A DNA stretch of 64,000 nucleotides from Spirosoma sp. SC4-14 (GTDB lineage Bacteria; Bacteroidota; Bacteroidia; Cytophagales; Spirosomataceae): assembly GCF_037201965.1 (NCBI RefSeq), contig NZ_CP147518.1, positions 1,301,001 through 1,365,000 on the forward strand. The letters run 5' to 3'. The notes beneath the pieces were generated by a model, which searched no databases, was not told where the DNA came from, and saw only the letters and a program-made list of their open reading frames with translations. Each line of letters begins with the position of its first letter. Position 1 is the first letter of the stretch. Positions 9,205-17,987 of the stretch are shown here, piece after piece. The translations under genes and the position numbers were made by a program.

Positions 9205-10647
9205 CTAATCTATTTTTACAATATGAATTATTTCTTCATAAAATGACAAATCATCTAATCGCATTTTCAATAAACTATCGCCAATATTTTTTGCGATCAA
9301 TTTAATATTATAGTGTAAAAATTTTTGATCAAAATCTATTTCATCCAAAGTGATTGATAAATACTCAATACAGCTACCTTCAATTTCTATTCCTCTCACT
9401 TTCTGATTTACAGCAAAACGAATATTGAGAATAAGCCCGCTATTAGATAATGTACTTGTTTCAACAAATGGTGGATATGGAACTTGAACTCCTATTGAAG
9501 GAATCGACACGGCTTGTTCCACACTAAAAGGTCCCCAATGCAAATAAGTCGAATATGAGGTTATGGAGGGAATAATTAACAGGTTTTTTTTTAAGATTTC
9601 CGCGAAATTTAGCCCAACATTATAAAATCCACAAACGGAATTGGCTTGATTAACTAAAATAGATGTATCTCGTTTAGAATTGAAAGCTTGTAATAAGCAT
9701 TTCTCTAAGTGATTTATATTTCCTATTACAGCAAAAAATGCCAAGTTACCTAAAGTTTCACATAAGACGGGTAAATCATAACATACTACCTCTGTACCAA
9801 CGGCAAATGCCTCAATGGGTGGATAACCAAATCCTTCAAAATAGCTTGGAAACAAAAGAACTTGAGCCTTTCTTAATAAAATATACTTTTCTGCAACAGA
9901 AATACAAGTATGTGTAAGTATTGTTACATTATTGTTACTATAATGAGATTTCACCTTTTCAATAAACTCATCATTCTGTTGACCACCAAATACAATATTT
10001 AAAATACGACCTGAAAATATTTTAGGAGATAGTTTAAGTAAATCTTCCCCTCCTTTGTAATCATGGAATGGACGTACAAAAATTACAACACTAGCGTCCT
10101 TAGATAGATTTTTTGATAGTACTTTATTAGCTTCATTTGAATTGATAGGTGGCCTAGAGACGTCAAAATGAAGTTTTGATAAAGGTGTTCTATAGAAATT
10201 CCTTGCATATTCCTGGGCTTCGAAGGTACTTGAAATTACCAAGCCTCCATAGCATAAGACTCGTCGCCAATAATCCCATACTCTAGGATCATCTTTTGTT
10301 GGAGCTAAGTTGTTGAACCAATTCTCGCTTTCATAATTTAATAAACATATTCGCGCATTTGATAATCCAGCAAGCTGAAGAGCAGATTCATAATAAGTAG
10401 GAACATAAAACCCCGATGGAGCAACTATTACATAGTCATAATTCTTATTAGCTTGATACTCAACTTCCTCTGTAGTAAAGCTAAACGTCTGTATATCCGA
10501 GAACTCTGAGGCAAAGACTGGTGAGATATTCCAAAAAAAATTCACATTGTGACCACAAGCAGCTATTGCTTTACCTAATGAGAATGCGTGATATTGTCCA
10601 CCAGAATACATGTGAATTCTATTGTATATAAAAATGGCAATATTCAT
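9205..10647 (-). CDS. GT4-like glycosyltransferase with extra C-terminal domain
   Basis: A 480-aa protein. The N-terminal half starts MNIAIFIYNRIHMYSGGQYH with the GGxxxH-type loop of GT-B enzymes; the C-terminal Rossmann half has VFVRPFHDYKGGEDLL and the nucleotide-sugar motif LFPSYFEGFGYPPIEAFAVG with paired Glu residues (about 268-287). About 120 further residues after position 360 look like a beta-rich add-on with no family I recognise. It lies in the middle of the AT-rich cluster, between the unknown 546-aa gene and the radical SAM gene with 25-64 bp gaps, so it probably glycosylates the cluster product or a carrier. Donor and acceptor are unknown. Confidence 0.75.
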   Translation of the reverse strand: MNIAIFIYNRIHMYSGGQYHAFSLGKAIAACGHNVNFFWNISPVFASEFSDIQTFSFTTEEVEYQANKNYDYVIVAPSGFYVPTYYESALQLAGLSNARICLLNYESENWFNNLAPTKDDPRVWDYWRRVLCYGGLVISSTFEAQEYARNFYRTPLSKLHFDVSRPPINSNEANKVLSKNLSKDASVVIFVRPFHDYKGGEDLLKLSPKIFSGRILNIVFGGQQNDEFIEKVKSHYSNNNVTILTHTCISVAEKYILLRKAQVLLFPSYFEGFGYPPIEAFAVGTEVVCYDLPVLCETLGNLAFFAVIGNINHLEKCLLQAFNSKRDTSILVNQANSVCGFYNVGLNFAEILKKNLLIIPSITSYSTYLHWGPFSVEQAVSIPSIGVQVPYPPFVETSTLSNSGLILNIRFAVNQKVRGIEIEGSCIEYLSITLDEIDFDQKFLHYNIKLIAKNIGDSLLKMRLDDLSFYEEIIHIVKID

Positions 10648-10711
10648 TGTTTAAGTTATTTAGTCAAACATTAAACTTCCTTCATATTTTCTGTTATAAT
10701 TAATTTGCTTC

Positions 10712-12352
10712 TCACCTTAAAACTATGTCTACTATAATAGATTGGCGACGTTTTAAAGTTGAAAATTGATAGAAAGAGTCAGCTATCGCAGACCTATGCA
10801 ATACTTCACTTGGTGGACATAGCCTTACTAAATGCCTCATATTTTTAGGAATTTCAATAGATTCAGAAACAGATACTGGAAATAATTGTATCCAGGGTAG
10901 TTGATGCTCGTTAAAATCAAATGCAATTGGATAATTAAAATTATTCTGTGGACAATTTTTAGACCTATTAATTATATGTATTTGGTCTGCTGTAGTAAAA
11001 TCTGGGATAGCTATATTAAGGTCTGAGAAACCAGAACTCCGCTTTTCAAGTCGATATAATTTCGTATTACTTAGATCTCCACCGAGAAGTTCATAAAGAA
11101 ATTTTTCATTACCCTGAATGGAAAGTTCAATTATTGTGATTTCTTCACCTTGATCATCTACTAAACACCCTTGTGAGTTTTCTATGTCCTGTACTTTATT
11201 ATGAAATATTTTAGTGCCATCTCTGTATATACGTGAGTTCCCATTTTCTATACTCAATTCATTGATAGGTATATTAGAAGATTTTTCTGTTAGTTTAGCT
11301 AAACTCTCTAAATTTACAAGACCTCTTAGAACAGTACTTAAACGCTTACCTTTAGCAATCCCTATTGTATTTCTAGCGGAGTTATCTATTACTGGAAGAG
11401 CACAATGATAAGGCATCATCATTGGACCAATTGGTTTAACGTTCTCTGCAAATAGTAAGCTTATCGTTTCTCCTGGGAATAAGCAAAAAATATATCTGTC
11501 ACCATTGGGATGATCGAATATAATACCTGACATAGTGTTTTCTTGCATGTCCCAGTCGATAAGGGTTAAACACTGGGATACACTAAAGGAGTTTCTATTA
11601 GCTCCTAGTTTATCAAGGAATGCATATTGGTTCACTAAACGGTCTTTGTGAAATCGAAGAGCATCTCCATTTGTGATAATGCCCATTTCAGTAGAAACTT
11701 CATGAAATGATATCCCTATATTTTCTGATAATGATCGTTCTATAATCGAAAAGTATTGTTCAATTTGATGATGGTTTGAACCGTCTATATAATACTCGCT
11801 TACATTTAGGCTTCTATCCTTTAACCAAAGTGGAATAAATTCAGCTATAGCACAAGGAGGTGAAGTTCTATCTGTTGTAATAATTGTATTTTGAGAAATA
11901 GTATTTAACAACTCTTTTACCGCTAGCCGATGGGTTCCATTTGTGACAAAAAAAATTTTTGTTTCGCCAAAGTCTATTTTTGAGATACCTTGATTATCAG
12001 CTTTACTACTAATAGTTTTAATGTTATTTTTAGTCTGAATTTTAGATTGTTCCCAATGCAAATCAATTTTAATATTGAACCATTTGTTCAATAAAGCGGA
12101 AACTTTATTATAATCAAATTCTGTTTGATGGCTCCCTTTTTGAGTATGCTGGAAGAATTGTTGGATAATTAGTATCTTTATATCATCTGAAAGTTCAGAT
12201 AGCATAAAAAGTACATCTTCATCGTCAAAATATTCTTTAAGATGTACAACAATTTTTTCAAAAGCTTTGTTTATGCCTTTGGCTTTTTCAATATTATACT
12301 GGTTTCTAGTTAGATATGCTATTGATTCCTGTATTTCTGTATTAGCATCCAT
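10712..12352 (-). CDS. Unrecognised 546-aa protein of the EctB/EctC-like cluster
   Basis: I do not recognise this protein. It has no signal peptide and no membrane segment, so it is probably cytosolic. The first ~110 residues are helical and charged. A segment FFVTNGTHRLAVKELL (about 133-148) vaguely recalls ParB/Srx-like nucleotide-binding folds, but this is too weak to name. The middle (about 215-320) is mixed alpha/beta with several His and Cys residues (FHKDR, MMPYHCALP) and the last third is beta-rich. It sits between the EctC-like and glycosyltransferase genes on the same strand with 64-99 bp gaps. Equal AT-richness and orientation tie it to the pathway. It could be a catalytic or carrier component. 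Confidence 0.7.
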   Translation of the reverse strand: MDANTEIQESIAYLTRNQYNIEKAKGINKAFEKIVVHLKEYFDDEDVLFMLSELSDDIKILIIQQFFQHTQKGSHQTEFDYNKVSALLNKWFNIKIDLHWEQSKIQTKNNIKTISSKADNQGISKIDFGETKIFFVTNGTHRLAVKELLNTISQNTIITTDRTSPPCAIAEFIPLWLKDRSLNVSEYYIDGSNHHQIEQYFSIIERSLSENIGISFHEVSTEMGIITNGDALRFHKDRLVNQYAFLDKLGANRNSFSVSQCLTLIDWDMQENTMSGIIFDHPNGDRYIFCLFPGETISLLFAENVKPIGPMMMPYHCALPVIDNSARNTIGIAKGKRLSTVLRGLVNLESLAKLTEKSSNIPINELSIENGNSRIYRDGTKIFHNKVQDIENSQGCLVDDQGEEITIIELSIQGNEKFLYELLGGDLSNTKLYRLEKRSSGFSDLNIAIPDFTTADQIHIINRSKNCPQNNFNYPIAFDFNEHQLPWIQLFPVSVSESIEIPKNMRHLVRLCPPSEVLHRSAIADSFYQFSTLKRRQSIIVDIVLR

Positions 12353-12451
12353 ACGAAGAAAGTTTTATTAGTTTACTTATTCAGGGGTATATTAAGCAAA
12401 ATCACAAAACTCATTATAGAGCAATTTTACGAACATCCAGAAATTTATATA

Positions 12452-12844
12452 TTATTCTTTGGGAAGATCGTAATATCCTTCTTCTGTGTGTACTTCATTT
12501 CCAACAATTGGCGGGTTGAATACGCATATTAGCCTCATAGTTTCATATGCTCTAAGGTAATGCCTTTCATGAAGATTTAATACGTATATTGTTCCATCTG
12601 AGATATTGTGTATTTCACCAGTCTCCAAATTCTCAATTTCTCCTTTTCCAGAGACACAATAAACTGCCTCTACATGGTATTTATACCAAATGTATGTCTC
12701 AGTTCCTGCATGTATTAATGTATCATGCATAGAGAAACCTACATTATCTCCTTTAAGGAGAAATCGTCGGCTTACCCAATTCCCATTGGGCGCTTTTACC
12801 TCACGATCAGTTTCGTTTAAATCAATTAGACGCCGTACTATCAT
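12452..12844 (-). CDS. EctC-like ectoine synthase (cupin)
   Basis: A 130-aa protein, the normal EctC length, with nearly all signature blocks: MIVRRLIDLNETDREV, WVSRRFLLKGDNVGFSMHDT, AGTETYIWYKYHVEAVYCV, GTIYVLNLHERHYLRA and MRLICVFNPPIVGNEVH. Residues matching the described metal ligands (Glu59, Tyr87, His95, aligned from memory) are present. EctC closes N-gamma-acetyl-diaminobutyrate into ectoine by cyclodehydration, and the enzyme can also act on related substrates such as glutamine. It follows the EctB-like gene by 84 bp. No EctA acetyltransferase or EctD hydroxylase is in the window, so the acyl donor for ring closure must differ or be supplied elsewhere. Confidence 0.92.
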   Translation of the reverse strand: MIVRRLIDLNETDREVKAPNGNWVSRRFLLKGDNVGFSMHDTLIHAGTETYIWYKYHVEAVYCVSGKGEIENLETGEIHNISDGTIYVLNLHERHYLRAYETMRLICVFNPPIVGNEVHTEEGYYDLPKE

Positions 12845-12928
12845 ATCATTAGCTGGTTTACTTAAGGAGTATATAAATTTTGAAGTTCAGTTCTAGCGCG
12901 AGCTTAAAGAAGTTTTTATTGTTAAAAA

Positions 12929-14185
12929 TCACCCTTCATCTTTGCTTAATCCATGTATGACATCTCTAAATATATCCAATCCCTCCTTTAGTAACTCTCT
13001 TTTGATGATTAATGGAGGTATCAATTTTATAGTATGATTATTTATCCCACATGTTTCTATAATAAGCTTCCGCTTAAAGGCATGTGATATCACTTTATTT
13101 GGAAAGCCAAGTTTTGGGATTTCTAATCCCCAAATCATACCTCTTCCTTTAACTTTCATATTGAGCTCAGGTATTTCTTGAGAAATTAGATCAAGATAAG
13201 TACGAATTATTTTCGAGTTTTTATCTATAGATTCAATTAAACTATTCGTTTGCCAGTAAGAATTTAGGATTTCTGTAGATGCGACCATAGCTAAATTATT
13301 TCCTCTAAAAGTCCCTGTGTGCTTCCCTGGTTGCCATTGATCTAATTCTGGTTTTATTAATAGTAATGCCATAGGGTGCCCACCGCCGATTGACTTAGAG
13401 ATACAAACTAAGTCAGGATACAGACCTGCTTCTTCAAAACTAAAAAAACGACCAGTACGCCCATTACCAATTTGTATATCATCTACAATTAATAAAATAT
13501 CTAATTCTTTACAGAGCAACTCTAATTCTTTTAACCACGATATACTAGCAATATTTACTCCGCCCTCGCATTGTATAATTTCTACAATTATAGCAGCAGG
13601 TAATTCTATACCACTACCTTTATCTTCTAAAAATCTTCTCATATAACTTAGAGTATTAAAGCCTTCACCAAAATACCCATCATAAGGCATATGAGCTACA
13701 TTAGATCTATGACTATAAAATTGGTTATGGTAGAACGAATTACCCGTTATTGCGAGTGCGCCTAAAGACAATCCATGATAAGCATTTGTGAACGATATAA
13801 TATTTTGTCTTTTTTTTATAAGGCGCGCTAATTTTAGAGCCGCTTCCACAGAGTTGGCCCCAGTAGGACCGGTAAACTGAATTTTATAATCAAGGTTTCT
13901 GGGTAATAATATTATTTCATTAAATCTCTTTAAGAATTCCCTTTTTGCAACAGTTGCTTTATCTAACGATAGCGTTATTCCATCACTTTTTAAATATTTT
14001 ATAAGAGCTTTATTTACAATAGGGTTATTATGGCCATAGTTGAGAGAACCTGCCCCAGCAAAAAAATCAATGAACGCGTTTCCGTACTCGTCGTAAATTT
14101 TAGAACCTTTAGCTTTATCAAATATGACAGGGAAATGACGAATATAACTTCTGACATTTGATTCAATAGATTCAAAAATTTCCAT
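12929..14185 (-). CDS. EctB-like diaminobutyrate--2-oxoglutarate aminotransferase
   Basis: A 418-aa class III PLP aminotransferase that matches EctB closely: ESNVRSYIRHFPVIFDKAKG at the start, FIDFFAGAGSLNYGHNNP (about 38-55), QFTGPTGANSVEAALKLAR (103-121), YHGLSLGALAITGN, DDIQIGNGRTGRFFSFEEAG (235-254), Schiff-base Lys264 in ISKSIGGGHPMA, and TGTFRGNNLA. EctB makes L-2,4-diaminobutyrate from aspartate semialdehyde. The loop after the lysine is shorter than the SISGYGLPM form I recall for typical EctB, and GEG reads CEG (206-208). It is the first gene of the AT-rich operon, 53 bp downstream of the coupling-protein gene on the same strand. Confidence 0.88.
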   Translation of the reverse strand: MEIFESIESNVRSYIRHFPVIFDKAKGSKIYDEYGNAFIDFFAGAGSLNYGHNNPIVNKALIKYLKSDGITLSLDKATVAKREFLKRFNEIILLPRNLDYKIQFTGPTGANSVEAALKLARLIKKRQNIISFTNAYHGLSLGALAITGNSFYHNQFYSHRSNVAHMPYDGYFGEGFNTLSYMRRFLEDKGSGIELPAAIIVEIIQCEGGVNIASISWLKELELLCKELDILLIVDDIQIGNGRTGRFFSFEEAGLYPDLVCISKSIGGGHPMALLLIKPELDQWQPGKHTGTFRGNNLAMVASTEILNSYWQTNSLIESIDKNSKIIRTYLDLISQEIPELNMKVKGRGMIWGLEIPKLGFPNKVISHAFKRKLIIETCGINNHTIKLIPPLIIKRELLKEGLDIFRDVIHGLSKDEG

Positions 14186-14238
14186 TATTATATAGCAGGC
14201 TTATGCTTTAAAATTTATTATAGATGAGGTCTATAATG

Positions 14239-16026
14239 TTATTTATGATATGGATTATTACTAAACTTCCCTTTTAATTCTGGTAAATGAAAGTATGGTA
14301 TTTTTGCAAAAGTCGTTGACGGGCTACCTCCGAAAAACGCGAAAATATTATCTGACGATCCACGTCGCACTTCATCGGGCGTTACCAAGGGTCTTTGATT
14401 TGCATTAGCGTCCTGTACACCAAACCAGCTTCGTGTTGTAATCACATGAGAAGTTTGACCAATGGCCGCACTCACATAGTTGGCTGTAAAATTATCGTTG
14501 ATGGTAAAGAACTGCCGTATTGCCGTGTTTGCCGTGAAAGTTTCCCAGTTCTCACCATACAATCCCTGCAATTGAATCAGTGATTGCAGGATCGGCCAGA
14601 CCGTGATTTCAAATCCGGCATAGGTACTTAAAGCTGTTTCGATTTCAGGTAAATAACCCAAAGCTGCAAATTCATCGAGTAAAAATGTAACGCGCTTGTT
14701 GGGGTTTCTGACAACAGCCCGTAAGGTCGTTGTCGCCATGAGCCGCAGCCAACGCGCATGGCTTTGCAGTTTGTCGGCGGGAATGATGATATAGAGTGCC
14801 GTATCACCATCCGATAAGGTGGCCGGGTCATAGCCGGACCGTAATGCTTTTTGCAGGGATGGGCTTTTTAGAAAGTCAGTTGCTTGTAAAATGGAGGAGA
14901 GGATACTGCCAAACGTTTCCTCACCGGCTTCCATCAATTTGACGATTTCGTTACCGGCATTGCGAATGATTTCTCCGTTCACCGGATCATTGTTGAGCCG
15001 CATACGGGCAATCAATTCATCCCAATCATCACCGGCAAGCCGTGCCCATCGCCAGAGCGTAGTAAGAGTTCGATCATTACCTTCCTGCGTTGTTGCAATC
15101 TGCATGATGAGGCCAGTGACGACAGAACGCGCGGTATCGGTAAAGAAGCGGTTCTTATCGTCACGCTCAACGGGCACGAGCATTTCCGCGATCATGTGCG
15201 CATCATCAACTAAATGAATGCTGCTAGTATCAGCTAGAATATCGAGTGGGTTATAGGATTCTGCTTCGCCAATATGCTCTTCCAGCAATCCCCACGGATT
15301 AAGAATGACAACCTGCCGTCCGCTTTCGCGTTGATACCGCGCTGTGATTGCAGCATTCTCGCCTTTGGGATCGATCACTACCCAGGAACCTGTATAACCA
15401 CCTAAACCAAGCAGGTTGGGGATAATCAAATTCGTGCCTTTGCCACCCCGTGTACCAGCAACTGTTAGGATATGGCCTTTGTCCTTGAAGACATACCCGC
15501 CACCGATATACAGGCCTGGCCCTTGCCGGTAGGAGTTCAGTTCATCAGGCCGGGCAAACCGCGCCGAGCCAAAGCGGTCGCTTTCGACCAGTGAATTGTT
15601 AATGCCTATTTGCCAGCGCCGGAAAACAAAAAAGACAATGAGCGAAAAAAACAGGTTGGAACCCAGGAACACTAGAAACGCATAGCCTTGCAACCCTATA
15701 ATTTCCGCGAGCAGCCTGAGCATGAATACGAGGCCAAACAGCACCAACCAGCCCAGGATCGCCCAGGCAAACATGGCAAACCGCACGATGGGATTTAAGG
15801 GATAGAGCAGGGGATATACGGCGAACGGCTTCATGAAGCGCAGATACGCCTGCGTATAGCCGAACAGGGCGCCCGCCAAGGTAATAGGCGTCAGAATGAG
15901 GCCGACCAGAAACAGAATGAGCCGGTTGCGGAACGAAGCACTTGGCTTGATCCGAAAAAGCTCTTCGATTTCGGCAGAGGTCACCCCAAGCCACCGTTTT
16001 GTCGAGTTACTGTCCAGCAGATTCAT
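14239..16026 (-). CDS. VirD4/TraG-type type IV coupling protein
   Basis: A 595-aa protein from ATG at 16026; a TTG at 16044 would add six residues. N-terminal membrane segments (about residues 35-60, 80-105, 115-137) are followed by a cytosolic ATPase. Walker A is AGTRGGKGTN (about 190-199), followed by WVVIDPKGENAA; Walker B is VTFLLDEFAALG (about 430). The protein docks the relaxase-DNA complex to the conjugation channel and pumps DNA. Base composition is close to the relaxases and far from the AT-rich genes downstream. The MobF relaxase in the same orientation lies 13.5 kb away, so the cargo sits between these two transfer genes. No other type IV secretion gene is visible. Confidence 0.9.
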   Translation of the reverse strand: MNLLDSNSTKRWLGVTSAEIEELFRIKPSASFRNRLILFLVGLILTPITLAGALFGYTQAYLRFMKPFAVYPLLYPLNPIVRFAMFAWAILGWLVLFGLVFMLRLLAEIIGLQGYAFLVFLGSNLFFSLIVFFVFRRWQIGINNSLVESDRFGSARFARPDELNSYRQGPGLYIGGGYVFKDKGHILTVAGTRGGKGTNLIIPNLLGLGGYTGSWVVIDPKGENAAITARYQRESGRQVVILNPWGLLEEHIGEAESYNPLDILADTSSIHLVDDAHMIAEMLVPVERDDKNRFFTDTARSVVTGLIMQIATTQEGNDRTLTTLWRWARLAGDDWDELIARMRLNNDPVNGEIIRNAGNEIVKLMEAGEETFGSILSSILQATDFLKSPSLQKALRSGYDPATLSDGDTALYIIIPADKLQSHARWLRLMATTTLRAVVRNPNKRVTFLLDEFAALGYLPEIETALSTYAGFEITVWPILQSLIQLQGLYGENWETFTANTAIRQFFTINDNFTANYVSAAIGQTSHVITTRSWFGVQDANANQRPLVTPDEVRRGSSDNIFAFFGGSPSTTFAKIPYFHLPELKGKFSNNPYHK

Positions 16027-16138
16027 AGGGGAATAAAAAATCAATTCAAAATGCGCTATTTATCAATGCCATGCCTCGGCTGTTTCACGAATGCCGGAAA
16101 CGGGTTGATGAAACGCGGTTTTTGCCACATGAAATTGC

Positions 16139-16198
16139 TAGGCAAAGCCATCGGTAGTATCCAGGACAGTATTTTTGGTTAAAATGAGCCTTTGCCTA
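16139..16198. repeat. 9-bp inverted repeat flanking a promoter box
   Basis: Arms 16139-16147 (TAGGCAAAG) and 16190-16198 are exact reverse complements about 42 nt apart and bracket the candidate promoter of the histidine kinase gene. This may be an operator or chance. Confidence 0.3.
16170..16177 (+). promoter_or_regulatory. Candidate -7 box for kinase/regulator pair
   Basis: TATTTTTG matches the Bacteroidota TAnnTTTG consensus and lies 52 nt before the kinase ATG, a normal distance. I see no well-spaced TTG box upstream. Confidence 0.45.
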
Positions 16199-16229
16199 AA
16201 TTGGTTAGCTATCTCCACCCTTCAATCAC

Positions 16230-17987
16230 ATGGCCCCCATCCTGATCTTTTTACAAAAGATAAGGCGTTCTTATAGGCTGTTCCTCATTCTGACAGCAGG
16301 AGTTTTAAACGCCTTTCCCTTGGAAGCGCAAAAAGCGTCCGATCCGCCTAAAGTGATAGGGCGTTCCCTCTATGACAAGCTGGTAAAAGCCCAAAAAGAA
16401 TACGAGGACGCGATGGTGAAAGGTGACTCTTTAGAGGTAGCCGAAATGTGCTATCGGTTAGGAAAACGCTATACAGGCCTGGGTGATTTTGAAACGGCCC
16501 AGAAATACTTTATCCGTTCCTTGCGGATACGTGAGCCACTGGGTTCCTCAGAAGCAGAAGCGGTTGGCAAAACGTATTTATTCATGTCACACTCTCTGGT
16601 GGAGCAGAAAAAGTATATTGAGGTCATGCAGACCATACGGAAGGCAATGGCGAATTTCAAAGCCGCTGGTTCCAAACACGGTCTAATAAGTGGATACACC
16701 TCAATGGCCGGTGCCCATACATTAGGGTATGAGTTGAATCGAGAAACGCCAGGAGTCTATCCTCCTTACTCGCTGGATAGTGCAATCTACTATTTTAATC
16801 AGGCTGAAAAATTGGCGTTGATGTTAAACGTGCCCATTGATATCGCCAACATTTACCTTATCAAAGGAACGCTCCTCTTGAAGGTCACCCCTCAGCTTGG
16901 GCTTGCTTACCTGAAGAAAGCGGATTCCATCTTTACAAAAGAAAAAACACCCTATCCCATTATCAATACGTCATTAAACCTGGCGGATGCCTGTCTGATT
17001 TTACAACAGCCTGTTGGTGCAAAAAAATGGCTAAGTCGGGCACAGTATGTCATGGACACGGCCAGGCAGGGTGATTTCCAACAACGAGGAAAACTCTTTC
17101 AAATTTATACCCGACTCTATGAACAAACCGGACACTGGCAAGAGGCATTAAAGACACAAAAGACGTATTATGATTTAACCGTAGAGGCACTACAAGCAGA
17201 TCGAGAAGGGGCCATAACGCGTTTGAATATAGAGTATGAAACCCAGAAAAAAGAAGCCCAACTGAACTGGCAACGACGATTGAACGGGATCGTGATTGGG
17301 GTATGCATTCTAGCCATTATCGCGAGCATATTTTTTTACCGGTTTTTTCGGCGCTACCAGCGGCTTAGCCAGGAGAATGAGGCTTTGGTGATGGAGCAGA
17401 GCCATCGGGTGAAGAATAATTTTCAGCAACTCGCCAATCTGATGACATTACAGTCCAATCGTCTGACGAATGAAGACGCTCAAAAAGCCATCACTGAAGG
17501 ATTGCTTCGCGTAGAAGTGATGGCCTTGGTACATCAACGGCTTTATTATAGGAACCAGCAATTGGTTAAAATCAACTTGGAGAATTTTATCCCTGAACTG
17601 GTCGAAGGTGTCTTGTATGGCTATAGCTATGCGCACATTCAGCCAATTTATACATTGGAACCTGTTTGGCTCCATCCCGATAAAGCGATGTCTTTGGGAT
17701 TGATCATCAATGAACTGGTGACCAATTCCTGTAAATATGCATTCCCGGTCCAGCCTGCTTCTCGTCTCATAGTGACTTGCCAGCGTAGCGATCATACGAT
17801 CAACGTGGAAATAGAGGATAATGGTCCCGGTTTTGACGCCGGGAAAAGCTATGAGAGCTTCGGCCTGAAATTAATTCAGGCCTTCACACAACGCTTACAT
17901 GGTAAGGCTTGCCATGCAGCAGGTGGCAAGATATTCCGATTGTCATTCCCTGTTTATGATTCTCCATCTATCCATTTACACTCATGA
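16230..17987 (+). CDS. Sensor histidine kinase, TPR-type sensor with HisKA_2 core
   Basis: A 585-aa protein: N-terminal signal/anchor segment (about 15-33), a periplasmic helical region of tetratricopeptide-like repeats (about 65-330), one membrane span (about 350-372, VIGVCILAIIASIFF), then the cytosolic kinase. The phosphoacceptor His (about 392) lies in EQSHRVKNNFQQLANLMTLQ, typical of HisKA_2. The ATP-binding part has the N box INELVTNSCKYAF, the G1 box EIEDNGPGFD and SFGLKLIQAF. The gene overlaps the next one by ATGA, so the pair forms one two-component system. TPR-sensor/LytTR pairs of this type are common in Cytophagales. The signal is unknown. Confidence 0.88.
   Translation: MAPILIFLQKIRRSYRLFLILTAGVLNAFPLEAQKASDPPKVIGRSLYDKLVKAQKEYEDAMVKGDSLEVAEMCYRLGKRYTGLGDFETAQKYFIRSLRIREPLGSSEAEAVGKTYLFMSHSLVEQKKYIEVMQTIRKAMANFKAAGSKHGLISGYTSMAGAHTLGYELNRETPGVYPPYSLDSAIYYFNQAEKLALMLNVPIDIANIYLIKGTLLLKVTPQLGLAYLKKADSIFTKEKTPYPIINTSLNLADACLILQQPVGAKKWLSRAQYVMDTARQGDFQQRGKLFQIYTRLYEQTGHWQEALKTQKTYYDLTVEALQADREGAITRLNIEYETQKKEAQLNWQRRLNGIVIGVCILAIIASIFFYRFFRRYQRLSQENEALVMEQSHRVKNNFQQLANLMTLQSNRLTNEDAQKAITEGLLRVEVMALVHQRLYYRNQQLVKINLENFIPELVEGVLYGYSYAHIQPIYTLEPVWLHPDKAMSLGLIINELVTNSCKYAFPVQPASRLIVTCQRSDHTINVEIEDNGPGFDAGKSYESFGLKLIQAFTQRLHGKACHAAGGKIFRLSFPVYDSPSIHLHS

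Noticed and set aside
10712-12352. ParB/Srx-like nucleotide-binding protein
   Set aside because: Only one short segment (NGTHRLAVKELL) suggests it; no other family motif is seen.
12452-14185. Ordinary ectoine osmolyte operon
   Set aside because: EctB- and EctC-like genes are present, but no EctA, EctD, dedicated aspartokinase or regulator is nearby, and they share an operon with aminomutase and ligase genes.
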